NCBI RefSeq assembly: GCF_006442315.1
Contig: NZ_VFVY01000021.1
Coordinates: 79,024 to 143,023, forward strand
Length of the DNA: 64,000 nucleotides
Direction of reading: 5' to 3'
Origin: Mesorhizobium sp. B2-3-4
GTDB lineage: Bacteria; Pseudomonadota; Alphaproteobacteria; Rhizobiales; Rhizobiaceae
The notes beneath the pieces were generated by a model. It searched no databases and was not told the origin of the DNA. It worked only from the letters and a program-made list of their open reading frames with translations. The position numbers were made by a program, and so were the translations under genes. Positions 15,890 through 25,822 of this stretch are shown in pieces; the first letter of the stretch is position 1, and each line of letters begins with the position of its first letter.

Positions 15890-16645
15890 TCAGCGGCCGC
15901 CGCTCACATTCAGGATCGCGCCCGTTATATAGGAAGCCGCATCCGACAGAAGATAGAGAACCGCGCTGGCAACCTCGTCCGACGTGCCGGCGCGTTTCAT
16001 CGGCAGCAGGTCCTGCATCCGCGCCACGCGGTCGGGCTGGCAGCCGGAGGCGTGGATTTCGGTCTCGGTGATGCCGGGGCTGACCGCGTTGACGCGGATG
16101 CCTTCGCTCACCACCTCGCGCGCCAACCCGATGGTCATGGTGTCGATCGCACCCTTGGACGCCGCGTAGTCGACATATTCGCCGGGCGCGCCCAGCCTGG
16201 CCGCCGCCGACGACAGGTTGACGATGGCGCCGCCCCTGCCGCCATGCCGGGTCGACATGCGCTTGACCGCCTCGCGGGCGCAGAGAAACGAGCCGGTGAC
16301 GTTGATGCGCATCATGCGTTCCAGCCGCGCGACATCCATCTCGTCGACGCGCGCCTTGACGTCGACGATGCCGGCATTGTTGACGAAGGCGTCGAGCCGG
16401 CCGAAGGCGCGGTCGACAGCGCCGAACATGGCGACGATATCGGTTTCCCTGCCGACATCGCCCCGGACCGCGAACGCCTCGCCGCCGCCGGCCTTTATGT
16501 CGGCAACCACCGTCTCGGCGGCAGCCTGGTTGGAAACGTAGTTGACCGCCACGCGATAGCCGGCCTGCGCGCCAAGCCGGCAGACGGCGGCGCCGATGCC
16601 GCGGCTGCCGCCGGTGACCAGCAGCACCTTTTGCGCCTCGCTCAT
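15890..16645 (-). CDS. SDR-family oxidoreductase
   Basis: 251-residue short-chain dehydrogenase. Rossmann cofactor motif TGGSRGIGAAVCR near residue 12, NNAGI near 90, catalytic Ser in NLSSAAARLG, and YAASKGAIDTM (Tyr-Lys pair) near 160, so the active site is complete. The position after strand 2 (NYVSNQAAAE) suggests NADP preference. The ATG at 16645 overlaps the preceding stop as ATGA, proving coupling to the secreted-protein gene. Its place inside a TCA operon between sucB and lpdA is unusual; substrate unknown. Confidence 0.92.
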   Translation of the reverse strand: MSEAQKVLLVTGGSRGIGAAVCRLGAQAGYRVAVNYVSNQAAAETVVADIKAGGGEAFAVRGDVGRETDIVAMFGAVDRAFGRLDAFVNNAGIVDVKARVDEMDVARLERMMRINVTGSFLCAREAVKRMSTRHGGRGGAIVNLSSAAARLGAPGEYVDYAASKGAIDTMTIGLAREVVSEGIRVNAVSPGITETEIHASGCQPDRVARMQDLLPMKRAGTSDEVASAVLYLLSDAASYITGAILNVSGGR

Positions 16646-17136
16646 TCCTGGCATCCCTTCATCGCGAACACATCCGAGGGCACTTTCGAAAAGCCGCTGC
16701 CGCCGTAAACCTTGGATTGCCTGAGCACCGGCCCGAGATCGGGCAGGATCAGCGTCTGCGGCGCCGCCACACCCTCGGCCGGCAACAGGCCGACAGCGCC
16801 CTTGTCGTCTGATGTATAGATCACGCCGTTCCACAGCGTGCAGGCGGCAAGCTCGGCGCCGGTCACGTCGCCTTCCGGGCACTTGTACATCAGCGCCCCG
16901 TTCGGCCGTGCGACATCCGCGGTCCACATGACGATGCCGTTCAGCACCACATTATTGTCGAGGATCAGCCGGAACGTGTTGGTGACGGTCGCGGACGTGC
17001 CAGTCGGGGTGAAGTCGATCTCGCTGCCGCTCTGCGCGTCGCCATAGACGGCGAGTTCAATCGGGCAGGCGGCATCAGCATTGGCTGCTGCCAGCACTAA
17101 GCCGACCGTGACGGGCGCAAGCAAACGGGCCATCAT
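16642..17136 (-). CDS. Small secreted protein of unknown function
   Basis: 164 residues (or 163 from the second ATG) with a Sec signal peptide, residues 1-23, cleaving near ADAA-C. The mature part has four cysteines (CPIELAVYG, YKCPEGD, LAACTLW and GCQE), suggesting two periplasmic disulfides. I do not recognise a family. It lies 36 bp after sucB and is coupled by ATGA to the SDR gene. Its presence within the mdh-suc-lpd operon is odd for an exported protein. Confidence 0.78.
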   Translation of the reverse strand: MMARLLAPVTVGLVLAAANADAACPIELAVYGDAQSGSEIDFTPTGTSATVTNTFRLILDNNVVLNGIVMWTADVARPNGALMYKCPEGDVTGAELAACTLWNGVIYTSDDKGAVGLLPAEGVAAPQTLILPDLGPVLRQSKVYGGSGFSKVPSDVFAMKGCQE

Positions 17137-17171
17137 AGGCCGCTCCGAGCATGAGCCGCCATCCGATCACC

Positions 17172-18443
17172 TCAGAGATCAAGCACCAGCCGCTCGGGAT
17201 CCTCCAGGCTGTCCTTGACGCGCACCAGGAAGGTCACGGCTTCCTTGCCGTCGACGATGCGGTGATCGTAGGAGAGCGCCAGATACATCATCGGCCGGAT
17301 CACGATCTGGCCGCCGACCACCACGGGCCGGTCCTGGATCTTGTGCATGCCCAGAATACCGGACTGCGGCGCGTTGAGGATCGGCGTCGACATCAGCGAG
17401 CCATAGACGCCGCCATTGGAGATGGTGAAGGTGCCGCCCTGCATGTCGGCCACCGACAGCTTGCCGTCACGCGCCGCGATACCCAGCCGGCCGATCTCCT
17501 TCTCGATCTCGGCGATCGACATCTGGTCGGCATCGCGCACGACCGGCACCACCAGGCCCTTCTCGGTGCCGACCGCCACGCCGACATGGGCGAAGTTCTT
17601 GTAGATGATGTCGGTGCCGTCGATCTCGGCATTGACCGCCGGGATTTCCTTCAGCGCATGGGTGACGGCCTTGGTGAAGAAGCCCATGAAGCCGAGCTTC
17701 ACGCCGTGCTTCTTCTCGAAAATGTCCTTGTACTTGGTCCTGAGCGCCATCACCGCCGACATGTCGACCTCGTTGAAGGTGGTGAGCATGGCCGCGGTCG
17801 ATTGCGCTTCCTTGAGGCGGCGCGCGATGGTCTGGCGCAGCTTGGTCATGCGCACGCGCTCCTCGCGCACCGCGTCGTCGCCGGAGGATGGCGCGCGGAC
17901 GGCAACGGGCGCCGGGGCAGCCTTGGGCGTTTCAGCCGGCTGCGAGGGGGCGCCCTTGGAAATGGCGTCGAGCACATCGCCTTTCAGCACCTGGCCACGC
18001 TTGCCAGAGCCGGCGAGCTGGTCGACCGACAGATTGTTCTCGGCGATGAGTTTTGCCGCCGCCGGCGCTGGCGGCATGGTGCGCGGCTCGACCGGGCCGT
18101 CGCCAGCGATCTTGGCGGTCTCGGCCGCGGCCTGCTTGGTGGTGTGGGCGGCTTCAGGGCTAGAAGCTTGCGCCACCGCCTGCGGCTTGGCAGCGGCAGC
18201 CGCGCCACCGGCCGAAATCGAGCCCAACAGCGCGCCGACGCCCACGGTCTCGCCTTCCTTGGCGACGATTTCGCTGAGCGTACCGGCGGCGGCGGCAGGC
18301 ACCTCCACCGTCACCTTGTCCGTCTCGAGTTCAACCAGCGGCTCGTCGGCGGCAATGGCATCGCCGACCTTCTTGAACCATTTGCCGATGGTCGCCTCGG
18401 TGACGGATTCGCCCAGAGTGGGAACGCGGATTTCGGTAGCCAT
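17172..18443 (-). CDS. sucB: 2-oxoglutarate dehydrogenase E2, dihydrolipoyl succinyltransferase
   Basis: Core of the 2-oxoglutarate complex. 423 residues with one lipoyl domain (residues 1-78; the lipoylated Lys in ELETDKVTVEV near 43), an Ala/Pro linker, an E3/E1-binding domain (PAAAKLIAENNLSVDQLAGSGKRGQVLKGDVL near 130-160), a second linker, and the catalytic domain with LSYDHRIVDGKEAVTFL at the C-terminus (catalytic His and Asp). The MATEIRVPTLGESVTEAT start is typical of SucB. 51 bp downstream of sucA. Confidence 0.98.
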   Translation of the reverse strand: MATEIRVPTLGESVTEATIGKWFKKVGDAIAADEPLVELETDKVTVEVPAAAAGTLSEIVAKEGETVGVGALLGSISAGGAAAAAKPQAVAQASSPEAAHTTKQAAAETAKIAGDGPVEPRTMPPAPAAAKLIAENNLSVDQLAGSGKRGQVLKGDVLDAISKGAPSQPAETPKAAPAPVAVRAPSSGDDAVREERVRMTKLRQTIARRLKEAQSTAAMLTTFNEVDMSAVMALRTKYKDIFEKKHGVKLGFMGFFTKAVTHALKEIPAVNAEIDGTDIIYKNFAHVGVAVGTEKGLVVPVVRDADQMSIAEIEKEIGRLGIAARDGKLSVADMQGGTFTISNGGVYGSLMSTPILNAPQSGILGMHKIQDRPVVVGGQIVIRPMMYLALSYDHRIVDGKEAVTFLVRVKDSLEDPERLVLDL

Positions 18444-18494
18444 TGTGCCTGTCCGTTTTCTGTCGGTTCTGTTTCTTGTTCGCCCAATTCCGCC

Positions 18495-21482
18495 TTATTC
18501 GCCGAGCGCGTCTTCGAGCAAGGCGGCAAGCTGGGCAAGGTGCTTCGACATCAGGCCGGTCGCCGGCGACGCGGCCGCCGGGCGGCCGGTGTAGCGCACG
18601 CGTTGATGTTTGGCGTCGATATGCGCCAGCACCCATTCCAGATACGGATCGATGAACGACCAGGCGCCCATGTTCTTGGGCTCCTCCTGGCACCACACCA
18701 TCTCCGCGTTGCGGAAGCGTGACAGCTCGGTGATCAGCGCCTTGGCCGGGAACGGATAGAGCTGTTCGACGCGCAGCAGATAGATGTCGTTGATGCCGCG
18801 CTTCTCGCGCTCCTCGTAGAGGTCGTAATAGACCTTGCCCGAGCACAGCACGACGCGGCGGATCTTCGAATCCTTGGTCAGCTTGATCGCCTGGTTCGGC
18901 AACAGCTGGGCATCGTCCCACAAAAGCCGGTGGAACGAGCTTTCGCCCGAGATTTCCGGCAGCGTCGACACCGCCCGCTTGTGGCGCAGCAGCGACTTCG
19001 GCGTCATCAGGATCAGCGGCTTGCGGAAGTCGCGCTTCAGCTGCCGGCGAAGGATGTGGAAGTAGTTGGCCGGCGTCGTGCAGTTGGCCACCTGCATGTT
19101 GTCTTCGGCGCAAAGCTGCAGGAAGCGCTCGAGACGTGCCGAGGAATGCTCTGGGCCCTGGCCTTCATAGCCATGCGGCAACAGGCAGACGAGGCCCGAC
19201 ATTCTGAGCCACTTGCGCTCGCCCGACGAGATGAACTGGTCGAACACCACCTGGGCGCCGTTGGCGAAGTCGCCGAACTGCGCTTCCCAGAGCGTCAGCG
19301 CCTTCGGCTCGGCCAGGCTGTAGCCATATTCGAACCCGAGCACCGCCTCTTCCGAGAGCATCGAGTTGATGACTTCGTAACCGGCCTGGGCAGCCGACAG
19401 ATTGTTGAGCGGGATGTAGCGGGTCTCGTCGCGCTGGTCGTAGAGCACGGAATGACGCTGCGAGAAGGTACCGCGCTCGGAATCCTGCCCCGACAGGCGG
19501 ATCGGATTGCCATCGAGCAGGATCGCGCCGAAAGCCAGCGCCTCCGCCGTCGACCAGTCGATGCCTTCGCCGGACTCGATCGCCTGACGCCGGTTCTCGA
19601 GGAAGCGGATGATCGTCTTGTGCGCCTCGAAATCCTTCGGCACCTCGGTCAGCTTCTTGCCGATTTCCTTCAGCGTCTTGACCGGCACGGCCGTCTTGCC
19701 GCGCCGCTGTTCGTCCTGGTTGTCGGCCGTGCGCAGGCCCGACCAGGCGCCGTCGAGCCAGTCAGCCTTGTTGGGCTTGTAGTGCTGGCCCACTTCCCAC
19801 TCGGCTTCCAGATGCGCGCGCCAGTCGGCCTTGAGCTGGTCGAGTTCGGCCTGGCTGATATGGCCTTCTGCGATCAGCCGGTCGCCATAGATCTGCACCG
19901 TCGTCTTGTGGGTGCGGATGTTGCGGTACATCAGCGGCTGCGTGAAGGCTGGCTCGTCGCCCTCATTGTGGCCGAAGCGGCGGTAGCAGAACATGTCGAC
20001 CACGACGGGCTTGTGGAACTTCATGCGGAATTCGATCGCCACCTTGGTGGCGTGCACCACGGCTTCCGGATCGTCGCCATTGACGTGGAAGATCGGCGCC
20101 TCGATCATCTTGGCGACGTCGGACGGATAGGGCGACGAACGCGAGAAGCGCGGATTGGTGGTGAAGCCGATCTGGTTGTTGATGATGAAATGCAGCGTGC
20201 CGGCGACGCGGTGTCCGCGCAGGCCCGACAGGCCGAGGATTTCGGCGATGACGCCTTGGCCGGCAAAGGCGGCGTCGCCATGCAGGAGCAGCGGCAGCAC
20301 CTTGGCGCGCTCTTCCAGTGGCACGATCTCCTCGCGGCCGCGGCCGAACAGATAATCCTGCTTGGCGCGCGCCTTGCCCATCACGACGGGATCGACGATT
20401 TCCAGGTGCGAGGGGTTGGCGGTCAGCGACAAATGCACCTTGTTGCCGTCGAACTCGCGGTCCGACGAGGCGCCGAGATGGTACTTCACGTCGCCCGAGC
20501 CTTCGACCTCGTCGGGTGCGGCCGAGCCGCCCTTGAACTCGTGGAAGATGGCGCGGTGCGGCTTGGCCATCACTTGGCTGAGCACGTTGAGGCGGCCGCG
20601 ATGGGCCATGCCGAGCACGATTTCCTTGAGGCCGAGCTGGCCGCCGCGCTTGACGATCTGCTCCAGCGCCGGGATCAGCGATTCACCGCCGTCGAGGCCG
20701 AACCGCTTGGTGCCCTTGTACTTGACGTCGATGAACTGCTCGAAGCCCTCGGCCTCGACCAGCTTCTGCAATATCGCCTTCTTACCGGTGGCGGTGAAGG
20801 AGATTTCCTTGTCGGCGCCTTCGATGCGGGCCTGGATCCAGGCCTTTTCCTCAGGGTCGGAAATATGCATGAACTCGACGCCCAGCGTCGAACAATAGGT
20901 GCGGGTCAGGATCTCCAGCATCTGCCGGATGGTGCCGAATTCCAGTCCCAGCACATTGTCGAGGAAGATAGGCCGGTCGTAATCGGCGTCGGTGAAGCCG
21001 TAATTCTCGGGCGAAAGTTCATTATAGTCCTCGAGCGGCTTGGCGATGCCGAGCGGGTCGAGATTGGCGTGCAGATGGCCGCGCATGCGATAGGCGCGGA
21101 TCATCATGATGGCGCGCACCGAATCGCGCGTTGCCTGGTGGACGTCGGCGTCGGACGGCGCCACGCCGTTGACGACCGCCTTTTCCTTGACCTTCTTCTC
21201 CAGATGCTTCTCGACCAGGCCCCAATTGCCGTCGAGCGCCGAGACCAGCTCGCCATTGGCCTGCAGCGGCCAGGATGGCCTGGCCCAGGAGGCGCCCTTG
21301 GCGTTCTTGCGCACATCGCCGGCATCGTCCTTCAGACCGGCGAAGAACTCCTGCCACTCGGGATCGACAGAACCGGGATTATCCTCATAGGCGGCGTAGA
21401 GCGCGTCGATGTAATCGGCGTTGCCGCCATAGAGGAACGAGGTGAGCGAGAATTGGTCGTTGGCCTGATCTTGTCGTGCCAT
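18495..21482 (-). CDS. sucA: 2-oxoglutarate dehydrogenase E1 component
   Basis: Thiamine-diphosphate enzyme that decarboxylates 2-oxoglutarate and passes succinyl to SucB. 995 residues, the usual rhizobial length. N-terminal E2-binding segment (FLYGGNADYIDALYAAYEDNPGSVDPEWQEFF), LAHRGRLNVL-type motif GMAHRGRLNVL near 290, thiamine-binding GDAAFAGQGVIAE...GTLHFIINNQIGFTT near 400-440, and the C-terminal EEPKNMGAWSF. Separated from sucD by a 143-bp spacer filled with a heptamer inverted repeat, so it may have its own promoter or be attenuated. Confidence 0.98.
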   Translation of the reverse strand: MARQDQANDQFSLTSFLYGGNADYIDALYAAYEDNPGSVDPEWQEFFAGLKDDAGDVRKNAKGASWARPSWPLQANGELVSALDGNWGLVEKHLEKKVKEKAVVNGVAPSDADVHQATRDSVRAIMMIRAYRMRGHLHANLDPLGIAKPLEDYNELSPENYGFTDADYDRPIFLDNVLGLEFGTIRQMLEILTRTYCSTLGVEFMHISDPEEKAWIQARIEGADKEISFTATGKKAILQKLVEAEGFEQFIDVKYKGTKRFGLDGGESLIPALEQIVKRGGQLGLKEIVLGMAHRGRLNVLSQVMAKPHRAIFHEFKGGSAAPDEVEGSGDVKYHLGASSDREFDGNKVHLSLTANPSHLEIVDPVVMGKARAKQDYLFGRGREEIVPLEERAKVLPLLLHGDAAFAGQGVIAEILGLSGLRGHRVAGTLHFIINNQIGFTTNPRFSRSSPYPSDVAKMIEAPIFHVNGDDPEAVVHATKVAIEFRMKFHKPVVVDMFCYRRFGHNEGDEPAFTQPLMYRNIRTHKTTVQIYGDRLIAEGHISQAELDQLKADWRAHLEAEWEVGQHYKPNKADWLDGAWSGLRTADNQDEQRRGKTAVPVKTLKEIGKKLTEVPKDFEAHKTIIRFLENRRQAIESGEGIDWSTAEALAFGAILLDGNPIRLSGQDSERGTFSQRHSVLYDQRDETRYIPLNNLSAAQAGYEVINSMLSEEAVLGFEYGYSLAEPKALTLWEAQFGDFANGAQVVFDQFISSGERKWLRMSGLVCLLPHGYEGQGPEHSSARLERFLQLCAEDNMQVANCTTPANYFHILRRQLKRDFRKPLILMTPKSLLRHKRAVSTLPEISGESSFHRLLWDDAQLLPNQAIKLTKDSKIRRVVLCSGKVYYDLYEEREKRGINDIYLLRVEQLYPFPAKALITELSRFRNAEMVWCQEEPKNMGAWSFIDPYLEWVLAHIDAKHQRVRYTGRPAAASPATGLMSKHLAQLAALLEDALGE

Positions 21483-21520
21483 TTTGTCCGCGGAGCCCGG
21501 CTCCGTCTCCTTTCGAGGGG

Positions 21521-21625
21521 AATAGTGAGTAGTCAGTGGTGAGTAGAAAAACGAAATTCCTGCTCGGCTGCTACTCGCCTGATCTTCCCTTTTTCACTAC
21601 TGACTACTGCCTACTCACTACTGCC
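21521..21625. repeat. Inverted repeat built of tandem 7-nt units (GTAGTGA type)
   Basis: Left arm 21521-21550 and right arm 21591-21625 are each made of degenerate heptamers with consensus GTAGTSA (for example GTAGTGA, GTAGTCA, GTGGTGA, GTAGGCA) in opposite orientation, around a ~40-bp loop. It lies inside the TCA operon between sucD and sucA. A second copy of the same family is at 46511-46574. Confidence 0.85.
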
Positions 21626-22528
21626 TTAACCTTTGATCGCCTCGACCAGCGTCGTGCCCAGCCGCGCCGGCGATGGCGATACCTTGATGCCGGCCGATTC
21701 CATCGCGGCGATCTTGTCTTCCGCGCCGCCCTTGCCGCCGGAGATGACCGCGCCGGCGTGGCCCATGGTGCGGCCGGCGGGAGCGGTGCGCCCGGCGATA
21801 AAGCCGGCCATCGGCTTCTTGCGGCCGCGCTTGGCCTCGTCCTTGAGGAACTGCGCGGCGTCCTCTTCGGCCGAACCGCCGATCTCGCCGATCATGATGA
21901 TCGACTTGGTCTCGTCGTCGGCCAGGAACATTTCGAGCATGTCGATGAACTCGGTGCCCTTGACCGGATCGCCGCCGATGCCGACGGCGGTGGTCTGGCC
22001 GAGGCCGACATTGGTGGTCTGGAACACAGCCTCATAGGTAAGTGTTCCCGAGCGCGAAACAACGCCGACCGAGCCCTTGCGGAAGATGTTTCCGGGCATG
22101 ATGCCGATCTTGCATTCGTCCGGGGTGAGCACCCCGGGGCAGTTCGGCCCGATCAGCCGCGACCTCGAACGATCGAGCCGCGCCTTGACCTTGACCATGT
22201 CCATGACCGGGATGCCCTCGGTGATGCAGACGATGAGCGGGATCTCCGCCTCGATCGCCTCGATGATGGCTTCGCCCGCACCGGCCGGCGGCACGTAGAT
22301 GACGGAGGCGTTGGCGCCCGTCTTTTCCTTGCCTTCGGCGACGGAGGCGAAGATCGGCAGGCTTTCGCCTTTCGAACCGGTCCAGGTCTCGCCGCCCTTC
22401 TTGGGATGGATGCCGCCCACCATCTTGGTGCCGTGATAGGCGAGCGCCTGTTCGGTGTGGAACGTGCCGGTCTTGCCGGTCAGGCCCTGCACCAGCACCT
22501 TGGTGTTCTTGTCGATAAGAATGGACAT
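21626..22528 (-). CDS. sucD: Succinate-CoA ligase alpha subunit
   Basis: Converts succinyl-CoA to succinate with formation of ATP or GTP, together with SucC. 300 residues from the ATG at 22528 (MSILIDKNTKVLVQGLTGKTGTFHTEQAL); a longer frame upstream is spurious. CoA-binding Rossmann part GVGGDPVKGTEFIDMLEMF-like segment near 165, and the phospho-histidine loop GRTAPAGRTMGHAGAVISGGKGGAEDK near 235-262 with the active His. In the operon it is separated from sucC by two small genes, unlike the usual directly adjacent sucCD. Confidence 0.98.
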   Translation of the reverse strand: MSILIDKNTKVLVQGLTGKTGTFHTEQALAYHGTKMVGGIHPKKGGETWTGSKGESLPIFASVAEGKEKTGANASVIYVPPAGAGEAIIEAIEAEIPLIVCITEGIPVMDMVKVKARLDRSRSRLIGPNCPGVLTPDECKIGIMPGNIFRKGSVGVVSRSGTLTYEAVFQTTNVGLGQTTAVGIGGDPVKGTEFIDMLEMFLADDETKSIIMIGEIGGSAEEDAAQFLKDEAKRGRKKPMAGFIAGRTAPAGRTMGHAGAVISGGKGGAEDKIAAMESAGIKVSPSPARLGTTLVEAIKG

Positions 22529-22539
22529 CGGAGCCCTTT

Positions 22540-23034
22540 TTAACCGTTGATCGGGGAAAGCGAGACGCGCCGGTAGACGCCGCTCACCATGTCTTGCCAG
22601 CCATCGCTGCCGGCGGGTTTGAACTGCAATCGCATGCGATAGGCGTCGGCATCGTTGAAAACATAGCTCACGCGCGCCGCGCCTCGCGGCGACGACCGCT
22701 CCAGCACCAGTTCGTCGCCATTCCATGCGCCCGTGGCGGGCGACATCGGCACGAACCCCATGGAATCGAATTGATGCATGGTGACGAGGCCGTTCTGCTG
22801 GTCGAAGCCGAACACATTGTGCGCGCCGAAGGAGATCGTGCCGTCGCGGCGCTGACGGTAGCGCTGCACCACGAACAGGCCGCCGAACTGCGCTTCCGCC
22901 GTCACTTCGGAGGTTGCCGCACCCTCATCGGCCCATTGCGTCGCCGCAATCTCCTCCTCGCCGCGCCACGCGCCGACCAGCGCCTGCAGGCGCTGGTGGT
23001 CGGCCGAGAGCGAGGAGAAGGAGGCCGCGTTCAT
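22540..23034 (-). CDS. DUF1579 family protein
   Basis: 164 residues, no signal peptide. The start HQRLQALVGAWRGEEEI, followed by FGGLFVVQRYRQRRDG, HNVFGFDQQNGLVTMHQFDSMG and a C-terminal FKPAGSDGWQDMVSGVYRR, fits DUF1579, a lipocalin-like beta-barrel family without known function. Lies 4 bp from the cupin gene and 11 bp from sucD, clearly within the operon. Confidence 0.75.
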   Translation of the reverse strand: MNAASFSSLSADHQRLQALVGAWRGEEEIAATQWADEGAATSEVTAEAQFGGLFVVQRYRQRRDGTISFGAHNVFGFDQQNGLVTMHQFDSMGFVPMSPATGAWNGDELVLERSSPRGAARVSYVFNDADAYRMRLQFKPAGSDGWQDMVSGVYRRVSLSPING

Positions 23035-23038
23035 CGCA

Positions 23039-23410
23039 TCAGAGCCGCTTCAGGTCGGTGACGGTGAGGTCACTCTTGGCATTGCCGGTGTTGAGCGTCG
23101 TTGCCGGCTCGAACATCAGCACCACGGGCTCCGGTGTCAGCGAGCGCGGCCGGTGCTCGACGCCGCGCGGCACGACGATGAAATCACCCTCGCCAAGCTC
23201 GACATCGCCATCGCGGAAATCGATGGCGATGCGCCCGCGCAGCACGAGAAACGCTTCGTCCTCATGCTCATGCGCGTGCCAATCGAACATCTCGCCGAAC
23301 TTGGCGACCTTGGCCTGGCTGTCATTGACATCGCCGGCGACATGCGGATCGAAGACCTTCTTAATCGTCCGATCCGCCACCTCGACGAGGTTTATCTTGC
23401 GCGGAGGCAT
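23039..23410 (-). CDS. Single-domain cupin protein
   Basis: 123 residues. Cupin motif 1 is HAHEHEDEAFLVLRGRIAIDF (two His and a Glu as metal ligands, near residues 45-60) and motif 2 is VPRGVEHRPRS (third His, near 86). Such small cupins may be sugar isomerases, dioxygenases or sensors; nothing here decides. It is 4 bp after the sucC stop and 4 bp before the DUF1579 gene, so it is made together with the TCA enzymes. Confidence 0.85.
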   Translation of the reverse strand: MPPRKINLVEVADRTIKKVFDPHVAGDVNDSQAKVAKFGEMFDWHAHEHEDEAFLVLRGRIAIDFRDGDVELGEGDFIVVPRGVEHRPRSLTPEPVVLMFEPATTLNTGNAKSDLTVTDLKRL

Positions 23411-23414
23411 GAGC

Positions 23415-24608
<1,194 letters not shown>

Positions 24609-24638
24609 GGGGATTGTCTCCAGATCAACGGCTGGGGT

Positions 24639-25607
24639 TTACTTCGAGGCGAGTTGCGGCGCGATCTTGACGCAGGCGTCGGTCAGGCCCTGCACGGTCG
24701 CTACCGAGGCGTCGAACATCTTCTGCTCGCTCTTGTTGAGATCGATTTCGATGATGCGCTCGACGCCGCCGGCGCCGATTACCACGGGAACGCCGACATA
24801 GGTGCCCTTGACGCCATACTGGCCGGAGAGATGCGCCGCGCAGGGCAGCACGCGCTTCTTGTCCTTGAGATAGGCTTCGGCCATCGAGATGGCCGAGGCG
24901 GCCGGCGCGTAATAGGCCGAGCCGGTCTTCAACAGGCCGACGATCTCGGCGCCGCCGTCACGGGTGCGCTGCACGATCTGGTCGAGCTTTTCCTTCGAGG
25001 TCCAGCCCATCTTGATTAGGTCGGGCAGCGGAATGCCGGAGACGGTGGAATAGCGGATCATCGGCACCATGGAATCGCCGTGGCCGCCGAGCACGAAGGC
25101 GGTGACGTCCTCGACCGAGACCTTGAATTCCTCGGCCAGGAAATAGCGGAAGCGCGAGCTATCCAGCACGCCGGCCATGCCGACGACATGGGTCTTGGGC
25201 AGGCCGGAAAACTTCTGCAGCGCCCATACCATGGCGTCGAGCGGGTTGGTGATGCAGATGACGAACGCCTTGGGCGCGTACTTCTTCAGCCCGGCGCCGA
25301 CCTGCTCCATGACCTTGAGGTTGATGCCGAGCAGATCGTCGCGGCTCATGCCCGGCTTGCGCGGCACGCCTGCGGTGACGATGCAGACATCGGCGCCCTC
25401 GATGCCGGCATAGTCGTTGACGCCGGTCAGCCGGGAATCGAAGCCATCGACCGGCGACGATTGCGCGATATCGAGGCCCTTGCCCTGCGGGATGCCCTCG
25501 GCGATGTCGAACAGAACCACGTCGCCGAGGTCCTTGAGGCCGATCATGTGAGCCAGCGTGCCGCCGATCATGCCGGAGCCGATAAGCGCTATCTTGTTGC
25601 GTGCCAT
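24639..25607 (-). CDS. mdh: Malate dehydrogenase (NAD)
   Basis: 322-residue LDH-like malate dehydrogenase, the type used by alphaproteobacteria. The start at 25607 (MARNKIALIGSGMIGGTLAHM) is the natural one; the frame extends upstream without support. Glycine-rich NAD motif at residues 8-14, catalytic and substrate residues in TAGVPRKPGMSRDDLL, ITNPLDAMVW, and the active-site HGDSMVPMIRYSTV near 177. First gene of the mdh-sucC-...-lpdA operon; the AT-rich 25608-25800 spacer must hold the main promoter. Confidence 0.97.
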   Translation of the reverse strand: MARNKIALIGSGMIGGTLAHMIGLKDLGDVVLFDIAEGIPQGKGLDIAQSSPVDGFDSRLTGVNDYAGIEGADVCIVTAGVPRKPGMSRDDLLGINLKVMEQVGAGLKKYAPKAFVICITNPLDAMVWALQKFSGLPKTHVVGMAGVLDSSRFRYFLAEEFKVSVEDVTAFVLGGHGDSMVPMIRYSTVSGIPLPDLIKMGWTSKEKLDQIVQRTRDGGAEIVGLLKTGSAYYAPAASAISMAEAYLKDKKRVLPCAAHLSGQYGVKGTYVGVPVVIGAGGVERIIEIDLNKSEQKMFDASVATVQGLTDACVKIAPQLASK

Positions 25608-25774
25608 GTGAGGATGATTTCCCTTTGTCGATGACGGCGCCAACACGGCGTCGAGGAAGAGGCCGGAATGCTGCGGGGAACCGCTGATTTCGCCGCACCC
25701 AATAGCTCCGGCGCGCGATAAATTCAAACGATTATTTTCGACTCAGCATTTTCAATCGGTTAGAGTGTATGGGA

Positions 25775-25784
25775 TTTACGTAAA
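25775..25784. promoter_or_regulatory. Small palindrome in the mdh/GNAT divergent promoter region
   Basis: TTTACGTAAA is a perfect 10-bp palindrome between the divergent mdh operon and the GNAT gene, in an AT-rich stretch unlike its surroundings. It could be an operator half or promoter element for either side. No regulator can be named. Confidence 0.3.
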
Positions 25785-25822
25785 CGTCAAAATTTGTAAG
25801 CCGACTGGGGAGAAGTTACACA

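Noticed and set aside
14397..15932. 511-codon open frame antisense to lpdA
   Set aside because: Covers a fully conserved lpdA gene and has shadow-type composition (Asp/His/Gly/Arg-rich).
18930..21542. 870-codon open frame antisense to sucA
   Set aside because: Same cause: shadow of sucA on the opposite strand with no recognisable motif or ribosome site.
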